Assembly: GCA_913055905.1 (NCBI GenBank)
Contig: CAJXLB010000001.1
Coordinates: 921,746 to 985,745 of the forward strand
Length of the DNA: 64,000 nt
DNA from: an uncultured Winogradskyella sp.
GTDB taxonomy: Bacteria; Bacteroidota; Bacteroidia; Flavobacteriales; Flavobacteriaceae
Direction: 5' to 3'
Part shown: one piece after another, positions 24,922 through 33,263 of the stretch
Numbering within the stretch: the first letter of the stretch is position 1
Layout: each line of letters starts with the position of its first letter
Notes under the pieces: model-generated
The model's database searches: none
Told to the model about the DNA's origin: nothing
Seen by the model: only the letters and a program-made list of their open reading frames with translations
Position numbers and translations under genes: made by a program

Positions 24922-26072
24922 AACGAATTTGCGTCGTCACAGGAACCCGAGCCGAATATGGCCTGTTAAAGCCCTTGCTTCACGAACTTGAGGCCAGTCA
25001 GGATTTGGAACTCCAGCTTGTGGCTACGGCCATGCACTTGGTACCGGAGTTTGGCTTTACTGTCGATACGATTATAGCCGACGGTTTTTCCATTGCGAAA
25101 CGCGTACCTTGCCTCGATGGCTCCGACACCGCCCTTGGCGTGTCTAAGTCCATCGCCACGGCTTTAACAGGACTTGCCGAAGCCTTTGAAGACCTAAAAC
25201 CCGATATTGTGGTGATTCTTGGCGATCGTTCCGAAATGCTAGCGGCTGCGACCGCAGCTACCATAGCTAATATTCCCATAGCCCATATCCATGGTGGTGA
25301 AACCACCGAAGGGGCTTATGATGAGGCTATTAGACACGCCATTACCAAAATGAGCTACTGGCACTTCACGTCGACCGAAACCTATCGCAAGCGCGTCATT
25401 CAGCTAGGTGAACATCCCGACCGTGTCTTTAATGTAGGCGCCATAGGCTTGGATGGCATACGGCAATTGGAGCTACTCTCTAAAGCGGATTTGGAAGTCG
25501 CTCTAAACTTTAAGCTCGATGGCCAAACCGCTTTGATTACCTATCATCCCGAAACCATTGGTACCGCAGCGCCAGAACAACAGTTTCAAACCCTTTTGGA
25601 CGCTTTGGAGACACAACCGGACCTTAAACTCATCTTTACCTATGCCAATTCCGACAAGGGTGGCCGTATGATCAACCAGAGGATAGAAGCTTATGTCAAG
25701 GCTAATGCCCAAAGGGCTATGGCGATACCCTCACTAGGGCAATTGCGCTATTTATCGGCCTTGCAACATGTGGATGTGGTTCTAGGAAATTCCTCTAGTG
25801 GTATCATTGAGGTGCCGTATTTTAATATCCCGACCATTAATATCGGAAACCGTCAAAAAGGGCGTGTCATGCCCGAAAGTGTGCTGTCCGTGCCTTGTGA
25901 GACTAGGAATATCACCAAGTCCTTGGAACAGGCCTTAAGTCCAGAGTTCAGGTCGGCCATAGCCCATCAAGAACAGCTCTATGGTGATGGCCATGCCACG
26001 GAAGAGATTATCAGGGTACTCAGGGATTCTAAACCCATTAATTTGCAGAAACCGTTTTACGACTTACCTTAG
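24918..26072 (+). CDS. legG: UDP-sugar hydrolysing 2-epimerase (NeuC/LegG)
   Basis: Removes the nucleotide and inverts C2 to release the manno-configured sugar used by LegI. The 384-residue GT-B-like protein has TGTRAEYGLLKPLL near residue 8, HIHGGETTEGAYDEAIRHA near 123, and GNSSSGIIEVP near 290, all NeuC hallmarks. It starts within the end of legI (ATGA). Confidence 0.92.
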   Translation: MKRICVVTGTRAEYGLLKPLLHELEASQDLELQLVATAMHLVPEFGFTVDTIIADGFSIAKRVPCLDGSDTALGVSKSIATALTGLAEAFEDLKPDIVVILGDRSEMLAAATAATIANIPIAHIHGGETTEGAYDEAIRHAITKMSYWHFTSTETYRKRVIQLGEHPDRVFNVGAIGLDGIRQLELLSKADLEVALNFKLDGQTALITYHPETIGTAAPEQQFQTLLDALETQPDLKLIFTYANSDKGGRMINQRIEAYVKANAQRAMAIPSLGQLRYLSALQHVDVVLGNSSSGIIEVPYFNIPTINIGNRQKGRVMPESVLSVPCETRNITKSLEQALSPEFRSAIAHQEQLYGDGHATEEIIRVLRDSKPINLQKPFYDLP

Positions 26073-26076
26073 TGCC

Positions 26077-27126
26077 ATGGATATAAAGAACCTCATTATT
26101 CACCAACATAAATCCCTTATTGAAGCTTTAGACCAGCTCAATAAACTTTTATATATCGATAGCATCAGCCGCCTCATCCTTTTTGTGGTGGATGATAACG
26201 ATAGGGTGATCGGTTCCATTACCGATGGCGATGTGCGCCGTGCCTTGGTCAAGCATAAGGACCTCCATTTAAATGTCGTGGATATCAGCAATCCCAACTT
26301 TATGTTCGCTTATGATACGGAGGGCTTTATCGATTTTTCGGACTACCGTAAAAAGGACATCAAGATCATTCCCATGCTCGACCAGCAAAAACGCTTGGTA
26401 CGCATCATAGATTTGGACCGTACCAAAGCGCAATTACCGTTGGAATGTATGATAATGGCCGGAGGTCGCGGGAAACGCTTAAGTCCGCTTACTGATACCA
26501 CACCAAAACCCATGCTGCCCTTAGGCGATAAACCTATCATAGCACATAATATCGATAGGCTCATTAGTTTCGGCATCAAAAAAATATACATTGCCGTGAA
26601 GTATTTGGGCGAACAGATTGAAGCTTATTTTGGGGATGGGAGCGACCGTGGTATAAGTATCGAATACATCTGGGAAGACCAGCCCTTAGGTACCGCTGGA
26701 GCACTGGCCCTTATCGATAACATAACGACCGAGCATATCCTATTGATGAATAGCGACCTGTTTACCAATGTCGATTTTGAAGAGCTCTACCAACAGCTTG
26801 TACAAACGCAAGCCGATATGGTCGTAGCTTCTACCGAATATAAGATTGATATTCCCTATGCCATTTTGGAAGAAGAGGACCGCCAAGTGAAACGCATTGC
26901 CGAAAAGCCCAGCTATGTCTACCATTCCAACGCAGGCATCTACATGCTCAGCAAGGCCTTGGTGAACCAAATCCCGAAGCAGCAGTTTTATGATATCACC
27001 GATGTCATGGATGACTTGTTAGAACGCGGACAGCGCTTGGTCCATGTGCCAATCCGTGGCTATTGGATCGATATTGGCAGTCCTACCGATTATAAACGCG
27101 CACAAGATTTTATCAAACACCAATGA
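26077..27126 (+). CDS. legX: CBS-domain sugar-1-phosphate guanylyltransferase (PtmE/LegX type)
   Basis: A 349-residue protein with two CBS domains (residues 1-115: LFVVDDNDRVIGSITDGDVR in the first) and a nucleotidyltransferase domain starting MIMAGGRGKRLSPLTD near 121. The set LLMNSDLFTN near 220 carries the metal-binding Asp. This architecture matches Campylobacter PtmE, which makes GDP-GlcN and sends glucosamine-1-P into legionaminate synthesis; the CBS pair suggests allosteric control. The frame is open upstream to 25981, but I chose the ATG at 26077 because the CBS domain starts there and it clears the legG stop by four bases. Its end overlaps legF. Confidence 0.85.
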   Translation: MDIKNLIIHQHKSLIEALDQLNKLLYIDSISRLILFVVDDNDRVIGSITDGDVRRALVKHKDLHLNVVDISNPNFMFAYDTEGFIDFSDYRKKDIKIIPMLDQQKRLVRIIDLDRTKAQLPLECMIMAGGRGKRLSPLTDTTPKPMLPLGDKPIIAHNIDRLISFGIKKIYIAVKYLGEQIEAYFGDGSDRGISIEYIWEDQPLGTAGALALIDNITTEHILLMNSDLFTNVDFEELYQQLVQTQADMVVASTEYKIDIPYAILEEEDRQVKRIAEKPSYVYHSNAGIYMLSKALVNQIPKQQFYDITDVMDDLLERGQRLVHVPIRGYWIDIGSPTDYKRAQDFIKHQ

Positions 27127-27803
27127 CAAGCCTAGTTCTCATACCTGCACGTGGCGGTTCTAAAGGCGTCCCCGGAAAGAACATCAAAATCCTGGGCGGG
27201 AAACCTCTTATACAACATACCATTGATGCGGCACGCGCGCTGTTTGCCGATGACGAGATTCTGGTCTCCACGGACGACCCTAAGATTAAAGCGGTAGTGG
27301 AAGCTACCGGACTCAGAGTGCCCTTTTTGCGCCCTGCCGAACTGGCTACGGATACCGCAGGCAGCCATGAGGTCATGTTACATGCTTTGGACTATTACGA
27401 AAGCGTTCACGGCCCTGTGGACTGTTTAGTCCTATTACAACCAACCTCACCCTTTCGTACGGCCAAGCATATCAAGGAAGCCTTAGCCCTTTATGACAAC
27501 ACTATGGATATGGTGGTTGCCGTCAAGGAAACTAAAGCCAATCCCTATTATGTCTTACGCGAGGAAGACGACCAAGGCTGGTTACAGCCGTCCAAACCAG
27601 TGGTGGCCACACGCCGTCAGGATGTGCCTACCGTGTATGAAATCAATGGGGCTATCTACATCATCAATGTAACCGCCTTAAGGCAATCCAAATTATCCGA
27701 ATTTAAAAAGGTAAAAAAGTATGTCATGGACGAGCGTTCCTCCCATGATATTGATACACCGCTGGATTGGGCGTTTGCGGAATTACTGCTGAATCATCCT
27801 TAA
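27123..27803 (+). CDS. legF: CMP-legionaminate synthetase (NeuA family)
   Basis: Activates the nine-carbon acid with CTP. The 226-residue protein shows the NeuA signature ARGGSKGVPGKNIKILGGKPLI near residues 9-30, then ILVSTDDPKI near 42 and LLQPTSPFRT near 102. It starts in the stop codon of legX and is the last gene of the pathway. A repeat-rich 2.3-kb gap follows. Confidence 0.93.
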   Translation: MTSLVLIPARGGSKGVPGKNIKILGGKPLIQHTIDAARALFADDEILVSTDDPKIKAVVEATGLRVPFLRPAELATDTAGSHEVMLHALDYYESVHGPVDCLVLLQPTSPFRTAKHIKEALALYDNTMDMVVAVKETKANPYYVLREEDDQGWLQPSKPVVATRRQDVPTVYEINGAIYIINVTALRQSKLSEFKKVKKYVMDERSSHDIDTPLDWAFAELLLNHP

Positions 27804-27848
27804 TTGAGCTAGCTTTGGCCGTGTAAGCTTATTATTTTGTTTCTACCG

Positions 27849-27872
27849 TACTTTTTTGTGCCCAAAAAAGTA
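27849..27872. repeat. TACTTTTTTG/CAAAAAAGTA palindrome
   Basis: A perfect ten-base inverted pair with loop TGCC. The same palindrome and ten or more flanking bases occur at 28812-28835, and a variant with a seven-base loop at 33146-33172. Placed 45 bases after legF it could act as a terminator. Confidence 0.7.
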
Positions 27873-27988
27873 GGCAAAAAAGCCTTTTGCTGTCGAAGGT
27901 ATTTTTGAGGGCGTTACCCTCAAAACCATGACCAAAAGTCTAAATGACGTCCAAGGCTTCCGTCATTCTTAACGACTTTTGCCCATCT

Positions 27989-28146
27989 ATACTGCCGACA
28001 GCATTTCCCGACGTTGTCGGGATTTGGTTTGGAAAACGGTTCTTTGCTAACAGTATAAACAATAGAAAAGGAAAAGACTAGGGATTATTATACGTCTCCA
28101 CTCTCAGATTGAACGTAATTTATAGACGGCCTACCAAGCGACTTCA
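27989..28146 (+). repeat. Direct repeat, partner at 29349-29507
   Basis: About 158 bases beginning near TACTGCCGACAGCA and containing the small hairpin CCCGACGTTGTCGGG, then AACAGTATAAACAATAGAAAAG and ending at GGCCTAC. The partner lies 1.36 kb downstream with a handful of differences. Confidence 0.8.
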
Positions 28147-28280
28147 GAATCCATAGCTGAAACGGGCGTAAAAAACAAAACGCTCTTTGAGGTGGCAAAG
28201 CCATCGATTTAGTTCTGTTTAGCCCGTAAGGCGTTATGGGTGAATAAGCTTGGTAAGCCTAGATTTTCTTGCCTACCGGG
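28129..28280 (+). repeat. Foldback element, core type 1
   Basis: Begins GGCCTACCAAGCGACTTC and ends AAGCTTGGTAAGCCTAGATT. The two ends are imperfect inverted repeats. The 3' part (AGCCCGTAAGGCGTTATGGG) recurs in the element at 32960. The ends recur with another core at 29489. Confidence 0.7.
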
Positions 28281-28283
28281 AGG

Positions 28284-28505
28284 TTTTTAGGTTCTGCTTT
28301 GAGCGCAGTCGAAATGTAATACTCCTGCTGGTGATTCTTTTTTTCATGAAGTCTCCCTAAGCTCTATTGAATCATCTTGTCACATTGAGCGCAGTCGAAA
28401 TGTGGCACTCTTGATAAATTTTATCGTTACCGAAGGGGTCTCGACGCAGCCTGTCTTGAGCTTGTCGAAAGGCTCGAGCTGGTCTCGACTGCGCTCGACC
28501 TGACA
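28284..28505 (+). repeat. TTTCGACTGCGCTC-type dispersed repeats
   Basis: Several copies of GAGCGCAGTCGAAATGT and the related GGTCTCGACTGCGCTCGACC. The block is present in inverted orientation at 61630-61860. Such palindromic sequences are widespread in Flavobacteriaceae genomes; no function is assigned. Confidence 0.75.
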
Positions 28506-28841
28506 AAAGACGAGATTAGAAAAGAGAGAAGGGACGAATCGTCTATGGTCTTGGGTCTTTGGTCAGTGGTCTTTGGTCACTGGTCTTTAGACCTTTGTCG
28601 GTATTCAAATTACGCATCACGTCTTACATGTCATCGGCTACGCCGACTACGAAGTGCTGACTATCTGCGATTTCTGAGGGAATGGAGTGACCGAAGAATC
28701 TATACATTGAGACGGAGATTTTTTTGGCTGATCTTCATGCTTGCACTATGGCTTTTGGGGCAAGGGAAATATCCTTTCTATCGGCTATGATTGGGCTATT
28801 CGTTGGAACCGTACTTTTTTGTGCCCAAAAAAGTAGGCAAA

Positions 28842-28862
28842 CCTGCCTGTCGGCAAGGCAGG
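28842..28862. repeat. CCTGCC...GGCAGG short palindrome
   Basis: A 21-base palindrome. Related copies lie at 29679-29699 and 54716-54736, and a GC-rich cousin interrupts the tRNA D-loops at 274 and 575. Confidence 0.7.
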
Positions 28863-29084
28863 AACATCAAGACCATTTATAGGAAATTGCCTGCGGCACC
28901 GTTCGCCAATACATGGAAAATGGAAATTATTGGTTAAACTGACAGTTTCAATCCTCAATGGTTTTTCAAAACAATCGTCCTTGCTCACTATTTCTGAAAA
29001 TGGTCGATTCTTTTCAGGTGAGAATAATCCAGATGTCATTTAGGCCATATACTGCCGACAGCAGTTCCCGACGTTGTGGGGATA
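28863..29084 (+). repeat. Direct repeat, partner at 29164-29384
   Basis: About 220 bases beginning AACATCAAGACCATTTATAG, repeated 301 bases downstream with few changes and no gaps. Frames run through both copies but their products have no family features and differ in readable strand, so I treat it as non-coding. Confidence 0.85.
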
Positions 29085-29488
29085 GTGTTAATGGATTGAT
29101 TCTCTTCAATCAAAAAAAGACTGTTTCTTTCTGTTCATTTTACCTTGATGCAAAACGAACCAAAACATCAAGACCATTTATAGGAAATTGCCTTTGGCAC
29201 CGTTCGCCAATACATGAAAAATGGAAATTATTGGTTAAACTGACAGTTTCAATCCTCAATGGTTTTTCAAAACAATCGTCCTTGCTTACTATTTCTGAAA
29301 ATGGTCGATTCTATCCAGGCGAGAATAATCGAGATGTCATTTAGGCCATATACTGCCGACAGCAGTTCCCGACGTTGTCGGGATTTGGTTTGAAAACGGT
29401 TCTTTGCTAACAGTATAAACAATAGAAAAGAGAAAGGACTAGGGATTATTATACGACTCCACTCTCAGATTGCACGTAATTTATAGAC

Positions 29489-29699
29489 GGCCTACTAAGA
29501 GACTTAGGGATACGTAGTTTGAAACGGTAGAAAAAAATGGCCTCAGTTTTTAGTTGTAGCAAAACCCAAAAACAGCGTCGCGGCGGGCAGCGGAGCATGG
29601 CCTAACGCAGTGGTTGCCATGCGCACGATAACGGTGTTTTGCAAGGTTTTCAAGACTAAAAAGTGCAGCCTAGATTTTCCTGCCTTGCCGGCAGGCAGG
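29489..29699 (-). repeat. Foldback element, core type 2, with terminal palindrome
   Basis: Ends are GGCCTACTAAGAGACTT and GCAGCCTAGATTTTCC; the interior is a long imperfect hairpin with AGTTTTTAGT/GACTAAAAAG and GCAAAAC/GTTTTGC arms around a GC-rich centre. Inverse-orientation copies lie at 54841 and 61871. A CCTGCC palindrome adjoins the right end. Confidence 0.75.
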
Positions 29700-29734
29700 T
29701 TTGTTTCTTTTTTCATCAATGGAAAAAAGAAAGA

Positions 29735-29990
29735 ATAGAGATTCTTCACTTCCTCCTACGCTGAAGCTTCGGTGGACGAGTCGCTCAGAAACCGAAGGTT
29801 CGACGAAGTCAATGACAAGAAAAGAACAGAGAGACGAGAAAAGAGAACAGAGACGAATAATCAATGGTCTTGGGTCTTAGGTTCTGGGTCTTTGGTCAGT
29901 GGTATTTAGTCCTTGGCCTATTGTCGGCGGTCATATAAGAACCAAGATTCACAAATTACGCTTAACGGTTCACAAATCACGAATCACGCC
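29735..29990 (-). repeat. Composite intergenic repeat, reversed order
   Basis: GATTCTTC block, then CTTCGGTGGACGAGTCGCTC, GA-rich AGACGAGAAAAGAGAACAGA, GGTCTTGGGTCTTAGGTTC, and CACAAATCACGAATCACG. This is the reverse complement order of the plus-strand copies. A very similar copy starts at 32730. Confidence 0.75.
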
Positions 29991-30054
29991 AGGGTCCATA
30001 ATTTAAATCTAAGCGTTTTCATGCTTCTGACTATGAGAGTCTTTCTAAATGTTT

Positions 30055-30062
30055 TAGATTTG
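30055..30062 (+). promoter_or_regulatory. Promoter -7 box for gmd
   Basis: TAGATTTG, 37 bases ahead of the gmd ATG. The whole promoter segment from 30032 is repeated at 35901. Confidence 0.5.
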
Positions 30063-30091
30063 TCACTAGAGTTAAAACACAACACTAGAGT

Positions 30092-31207
30092 ATGGCTAAG
30101 GTAGCATTTATAACAGGCGTTACAGGACAGGATGGGGCTTATTTAAGCGAATTTTTACTAAAAAAAGGCTATATCGTACACGGCCTTAAGCGTCGTTCGT
30201 CCCTATTCAATACCGATCGTATCGACCACCTGTACCAAGATCCGCATGTAGAGCATCAGAAGTTCATTCTACATTATGGGGATATGACGGATAGTACCAA
30301 CCTTATTCGCTTGATTCAAGAGATCCAGCCCGATGAGATTTACAACTTGGCCGCTATGAGTCATGTGCAGGTGTCTTTTGAAATGCCCGAATATACTGGT
30401 AATGCCGATGGTCTCGGAGCGTTGCGCCTCTTGGATGCCGTGCGTCTTTTGGGTTTGGAACACAAAACACGTATTTATCAGGCCTCAACTTCAGAGCTGT
30501 ATGGTAAGGTGCAAGAAGTGCCACAATCAGAAACCACACCCTTTTATCCGCGTTCGCCCTATGCCGTGGCTAAGATGTATGCCTATTGGATTACGGTAAA
30601 TTACCGAGAGGCTTATAATATGTTTGCCTGTAATGGGATTCTGTTCAACCACGAGTCGCCCATTCGTGGGGAAACCTTTGTAACCCGAAAAATAACACGA
30701 GCCGTAGCCCGCATTGCCTTAGGACTTCAGGATAAATTCTATCTCGGTAACCTCGATGCCCAACGCGATTGGGGCCATGCCAAGGACTATGTACGGATGA
30801 TGTGGTTGATTTTGCAGGCGGACGAAGCCGAAGACTGGGTCATTGCCACGGGAAAGACTACCTCGGTACGTGATTTTGTGCGTATGAGCTTTGCCGAAAT
30901 CGGTGTGGAACTGGAGTTTAAAGGAAGTGGCGTCGATGAAAAAGCCTATGTCAAGTCCGCTACCAATCCCAACTATCCTTTAGCCATTGGAACCTGTGTC
31001 CTGGAAGTAGATGCCCGCTATTTTAGACCAACGGAAGTAGATCTTTTGATTGGAGATGCCTCCAAGGCACAGCAAAAATTGGGATGGGAGTGTCAGTATG
31101 AGCTTCAAGATTTGGTAAAGGATATGGTACATAGCGATATCAAACTCATGCAAAAGGACCAGTATCTCAAGGATGGGGGTTATGATACGTTGAATTATTT
31201 TGAGTGA
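30092..31207 (+). CDS. gmd: GDP-mannose 4,6-dehydratase
   Basis: Converts GDP-mannose to GDP-4-keto-6-deoxymannose, the first step to GDP-L-fucose. It has 371 residues, normal for the family. Motifs: [15 protein letters not shown] near residue 9, [16 protein letters not shown] near 33, [11 protein letters not shown] near 132 and [10 protein letters not shown] near 156 with the active-site Tyr and Lys. fcl follows, with a four-helix-bundle gene between them. A fragment of this gene and its promoter is repeated at 35901-36006. Confidence 0.97.
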   Translation: MAKVAFITGVTGQDGAYLSEFLLKKGYIVHGLKRRSSLFNTDRIDHLYQDPHVEHQKFILHYGDMTDSTNLIRLIQEIQPDEIYNLAAMSHVQVSFEMPEYTGNADGLGALRLLDAVRLLGLEHKTRIYQASTSELYGKVQEVPQSETTPFYPRSPYAVAKMYAYWITVNYREAYNMFACNGILFNHESPIRGETFVTRKITRAVARIALGLQDKFYLGNLDAQRDWGHAKDYVRMMWLILQADEAEDWVIATGKTTSVRDFVRMSFAEIGVELEFKGSGVDEKAYVKSATNPNYPLAIGTCVLEVDARYFRPTEVDLLIGDASKAQQKLGWECQYELQDLVKDMVHSDIKLMQKDQYLKDGGYDTLNYFE

Positions 31208-31320
31208 TGTAGTGATACGGTGATGCGGTGAAGCAGTGATTTAATAGGAATAATTTAAAAATGACCTTTGGCATTTGACCATTAGCCATTGACCTTTTAC
31301 CTTTGAGCAGCTTAACTACT

Positions 31321-31686
31321 ATGAGAAATTTTAGAGTCTGGGATATTTATAAAGACGGCATGTTGTTAGTCAAAGATATCTATGTTATTACCAAGGAATT
31401 TCCTAAAGAAGAAGTTTATGGTCTCAGTTCTCAAATTAGAAGGGCTGCGGTTTCGATAGTAAATAATATTGCTGAAGGAGCTTCAAGAAAATCTTCAAAA
31501 GATTTTCATCGTTATTTAGAAATGAGTCTTGGTTCAGCATTTGAAGTAGAAACGTTATTAAAGATAATACAAGATTTAAATTATTGTGAACTAGAAAGGG
31601 TCGAGGAGCTCCTCATTAAAATAGATAGTCTCGAAAAACGGATTAACGCATTTATTCAAAAAATAAGAAAAGAGGATTTAAATTAA
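31321..31686 (+). CDS. Four-helix-bundle protein (23S rRNA IVP/S23 family), copy 2
   Basis: A 121-residue helical protein of the same family as the one at 17654: NFRVWDIYKDGMLLVKDIY, LSSQIRRAAVSIVNNIAEGASR, and FHRYLEMSLGSAFEVETLL. I chose the ATG at 31321; a TTG six codons upstream lies in repeat-like sequence. The two copies are clearly diverged, so they are separate acquisitions rather than a recent duplicate. As with copy 1, it splits two adjacent pathway genes (gmd and fcl) and has low-complexity repeats on each side. Function unknown. Confidence 0.9.
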   Translation: MRNFRVWDIYKDGMLLVKDIYVITKEFPKEEVYGLSSQIRRAAVSIVNNIAEGASRKSSKDFHRYLEMSLGSAFEVETLLKIIQDLNYCELERVEELLIKIDSLEKRINAFIQKIRKEDLN

Positions 31687-31724
31687 CCAATAGGCAGTAG
31701 CCATTATCAACAGCCAATAGCCAA

Positions 31725-32693
31725 ATGTCAACAGCCAAAAGTCAAACAACAACAGTCAACACTCACAGTAAAATCTACATCGCCGGCCATCGCGGTATGG
31801 TAGGGTCTGCCATATGGCGTCTGTTAGAAGCCAAAGGCTATAAAAATTTAGTAGGACGAACAAGCCAAGAACTGGATTTACGCAATCAAGCAGCGGTGAA
31901 TGCCTTTTTTGAGGCGGAACGCTTTGATGTGGTCATAGATGCGGCCGCCAAAGTGGGCGGTATACTGGCCAATAGTGAGCAGCCCTATCCTTTTTTAATG
32001 GACAACCTACAAATCCAGAACAACCTGATTGATGCCGCCCATCGGTTTGAGGTGCAAAAGTTTGTGTTTTTGGGCAGTTCCTGTATTTATCCCAAGTTGG
32101 CCCCACAACCGCTAAAGGAAGACTATTTGCTTACCGATAGTTTAGAGCCCACCAACGAGTGGTATGCCATAGCCAAGATTACTGGGGTAAAGGCCTGTGA
32201 GGCGATACGGAAGCAATACGGTAAGGATTTTGTGAGTTTGATGCCTACCAATTTATACGGCCCTCATGATAATTTCGATTTACGAAGTTCGCACGTACTC
32301 CCAGCCATGATTCGTAAGTTCCACGACGCTAAGGTCAATGGACACGCTGCTGTTACCCTTTGGGGCACGGGTACTCCATTGCGTGAGTTTTTGCACGTGG
32401 ATGATTTGGCGCAGGCCGTTTATTTTGCTTTGACCCATACCTTGCCCGAGCATTTGTATAATGTAGGCTCGGGACAAGAGATTTCCATTAAGGCTTTGGC
32501 AACGCTTATTCAACACATCGTTGGGCATCAAGGTCCTATAGTGTGGGACAGTAGCAAACCGGATGGTACGCCACGTAAACTCATGGATAGCTCCAAGATG
32601 CAGGCTTTAGGGTGGCAGCCGCAGATAGGCTTGGAAGCTGGGATTAAAAATGCTTACGCTTGGTTTTTGAAGGCTTATTCTTCTATGATTTAG
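31725..32693 (+). CDS. fcl: GDP-L-fucose synthase
   Basis: Epimerises and reduces the Gmd product to GDP-L-fucose. The SDR core begins KIYIAGHRGMVGSAIWR at residue 17; GSSCIYPKLAPQPLKE is near 118 and EWYAIAKITG near 142 with the active-site Tyr and Lys. The annotated ATG adds about 15 residues (MSTAKSQTTTVNTHS) read from low-complexity repeat sequence; the family normally starts close to KIYIAGH. No other ATG lies between, so either the repeat has been recruited as the N-terminus or an unusual start codon is used. Confidence 0.95.
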   Translation: MSTAKSQTTTVNTHSKIYIAGHRGMVGSAIWRLLEAKGYKNLVGRTSQELDLRNQAAVNAFFEAERFDVVIDAAAKVGGILANSEQPYPFLMDNLQIQNNLIDAAHRFEVQKFVFLGSSCIYPKLAPQPLKEDYLLTDSLEPTNEWYAIAKITGVKACEAIRKQYGKDFVSLMPTNLYGPHDNFDLRSSHVLPAMIRKFHDAKVNGHAAVTLWGTGTPLREFLHVDDLAQAVYFALTHTLPEHLYNVGSGQEISIKALATLIQHIVGHQGPIVWDSSKPDGTPRKLMDSSKMQALGWQPQIGLEAGIKNAYAWFLKAYSSMI

Positions 32694-32729
32694 GGCTGAT
32701 TCAATTACCCAAGTACCTATGTAATGAAA

Positions 32730-32945
32730 TAGAGATTCTTCCACATCGCTTCCTCCTGCGCTTAAGCTTCGGTGGACGAGTCGCTCAGAAACCGAAGGTT
32801 CGACAAAGTCAATGACAAAGGAAGAAATGAGAGACGAGAAAAGAGAACAGAGACGAATAATCAATGGTTTTTGGTCTTAGGTTCTAGGTCTTTAGTCCTT
32901 GGTCGGTATTCAAATTACGTATCACGAATCACGTCTTATATGGAG
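32730..32945 (-). repeat. Composite intergenic repeat, reversed order
   Basis: Closely matches 29735-29990: GATTCTTC, CTTCGGTGGACGAGTCGCTC, a GA-rich run, GGTCTTAGGTTCTAGGTC, then CGTATCACGAATCACG. No gene is seen. Confidence 0.75.
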
Positions 32946-32959
32946 CTCACGTGATATCT

Positions 32960-33135
32960 GGCCTACCAAGCGACTTCGGGACCCGGATCGAGCGTTAAAA
33001 AATCATCCAGTGGATGATTTTAGCGAAGAGGCCAGCTGGCGCATGGCGTTAATCACAAATTAATTTCAATGATTTATTAAGTTCGTTTTGTTTAGCCCGT
33101 AAGGCGTTATGGGTGAATAAGCTTGGTAAGCCTAG
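32960..33135 (+). repeat. Foldback element, mixed core
   Basis: Starts GGCCTACCAAGCGACTTC and ends AAGCTTGGTAAGCCTAG like the element at 28129 and shares its 3' part. Its centre differs, including a perfect eight-base hairpin AATCATCC/GGATGATT at 33001-33019. Confidence 0.7.
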
Positions 33136-33213
33136 CGTTTTTTGGTACTTTTTTGGGCGATGCAAAAAAGTAAAAAAGTGATTTTTCATGGGCCTTCTTA
33201 ATGACAGCATAGG

Positions 33214-33245
33214 AAAAAAAAGCGGAGACCATGCTCCGCTTTTTT
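33214..33245. terminator. Bidirectional terminator
   Basis: Stem AGCGGAG/CTCCGCT flanked by A-run and T-run. It ends the minus-strand gene at 33264 and could stop read-through from fcl. Confidence 0.8.
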
Positions 33246-33263
33246 GTGGCTAAGGGCTTGGCC

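Larger units (their letters stand above)
27804..30091. other. 2.3-kb repeat-rich gap with no credible gene
   Basis: No open frame here looks real. The contents are: a TACTTTTTTG palindrome (27849 and 28812); a repeat pair at 27989-28146 and 29349-29507; another pair 301 bases apart at 28863-29084 and 29164-29384; foldback elements at 28129-28280 and 29489-29699; TTTCGACTGCGCTC-type repeats at 28290-28505; and a reversed composite repeat at 29735-29990. It separates the legionaminate and fucose genes. Confidence 0.75.

Noticed and set aside
28545-29344. Several 80-130-codon frames in the 27.8-30.1 kb gap
   Set aside because: They follow repeated non-coding blocks; the two copies of the block differ without respect for codon position and are open on different strands.
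28129-33135. Foldback elements as insertion sequences
   Set aside because: No transposase gene or fragment of one could be read in any copy, so they are listed as repeats only.
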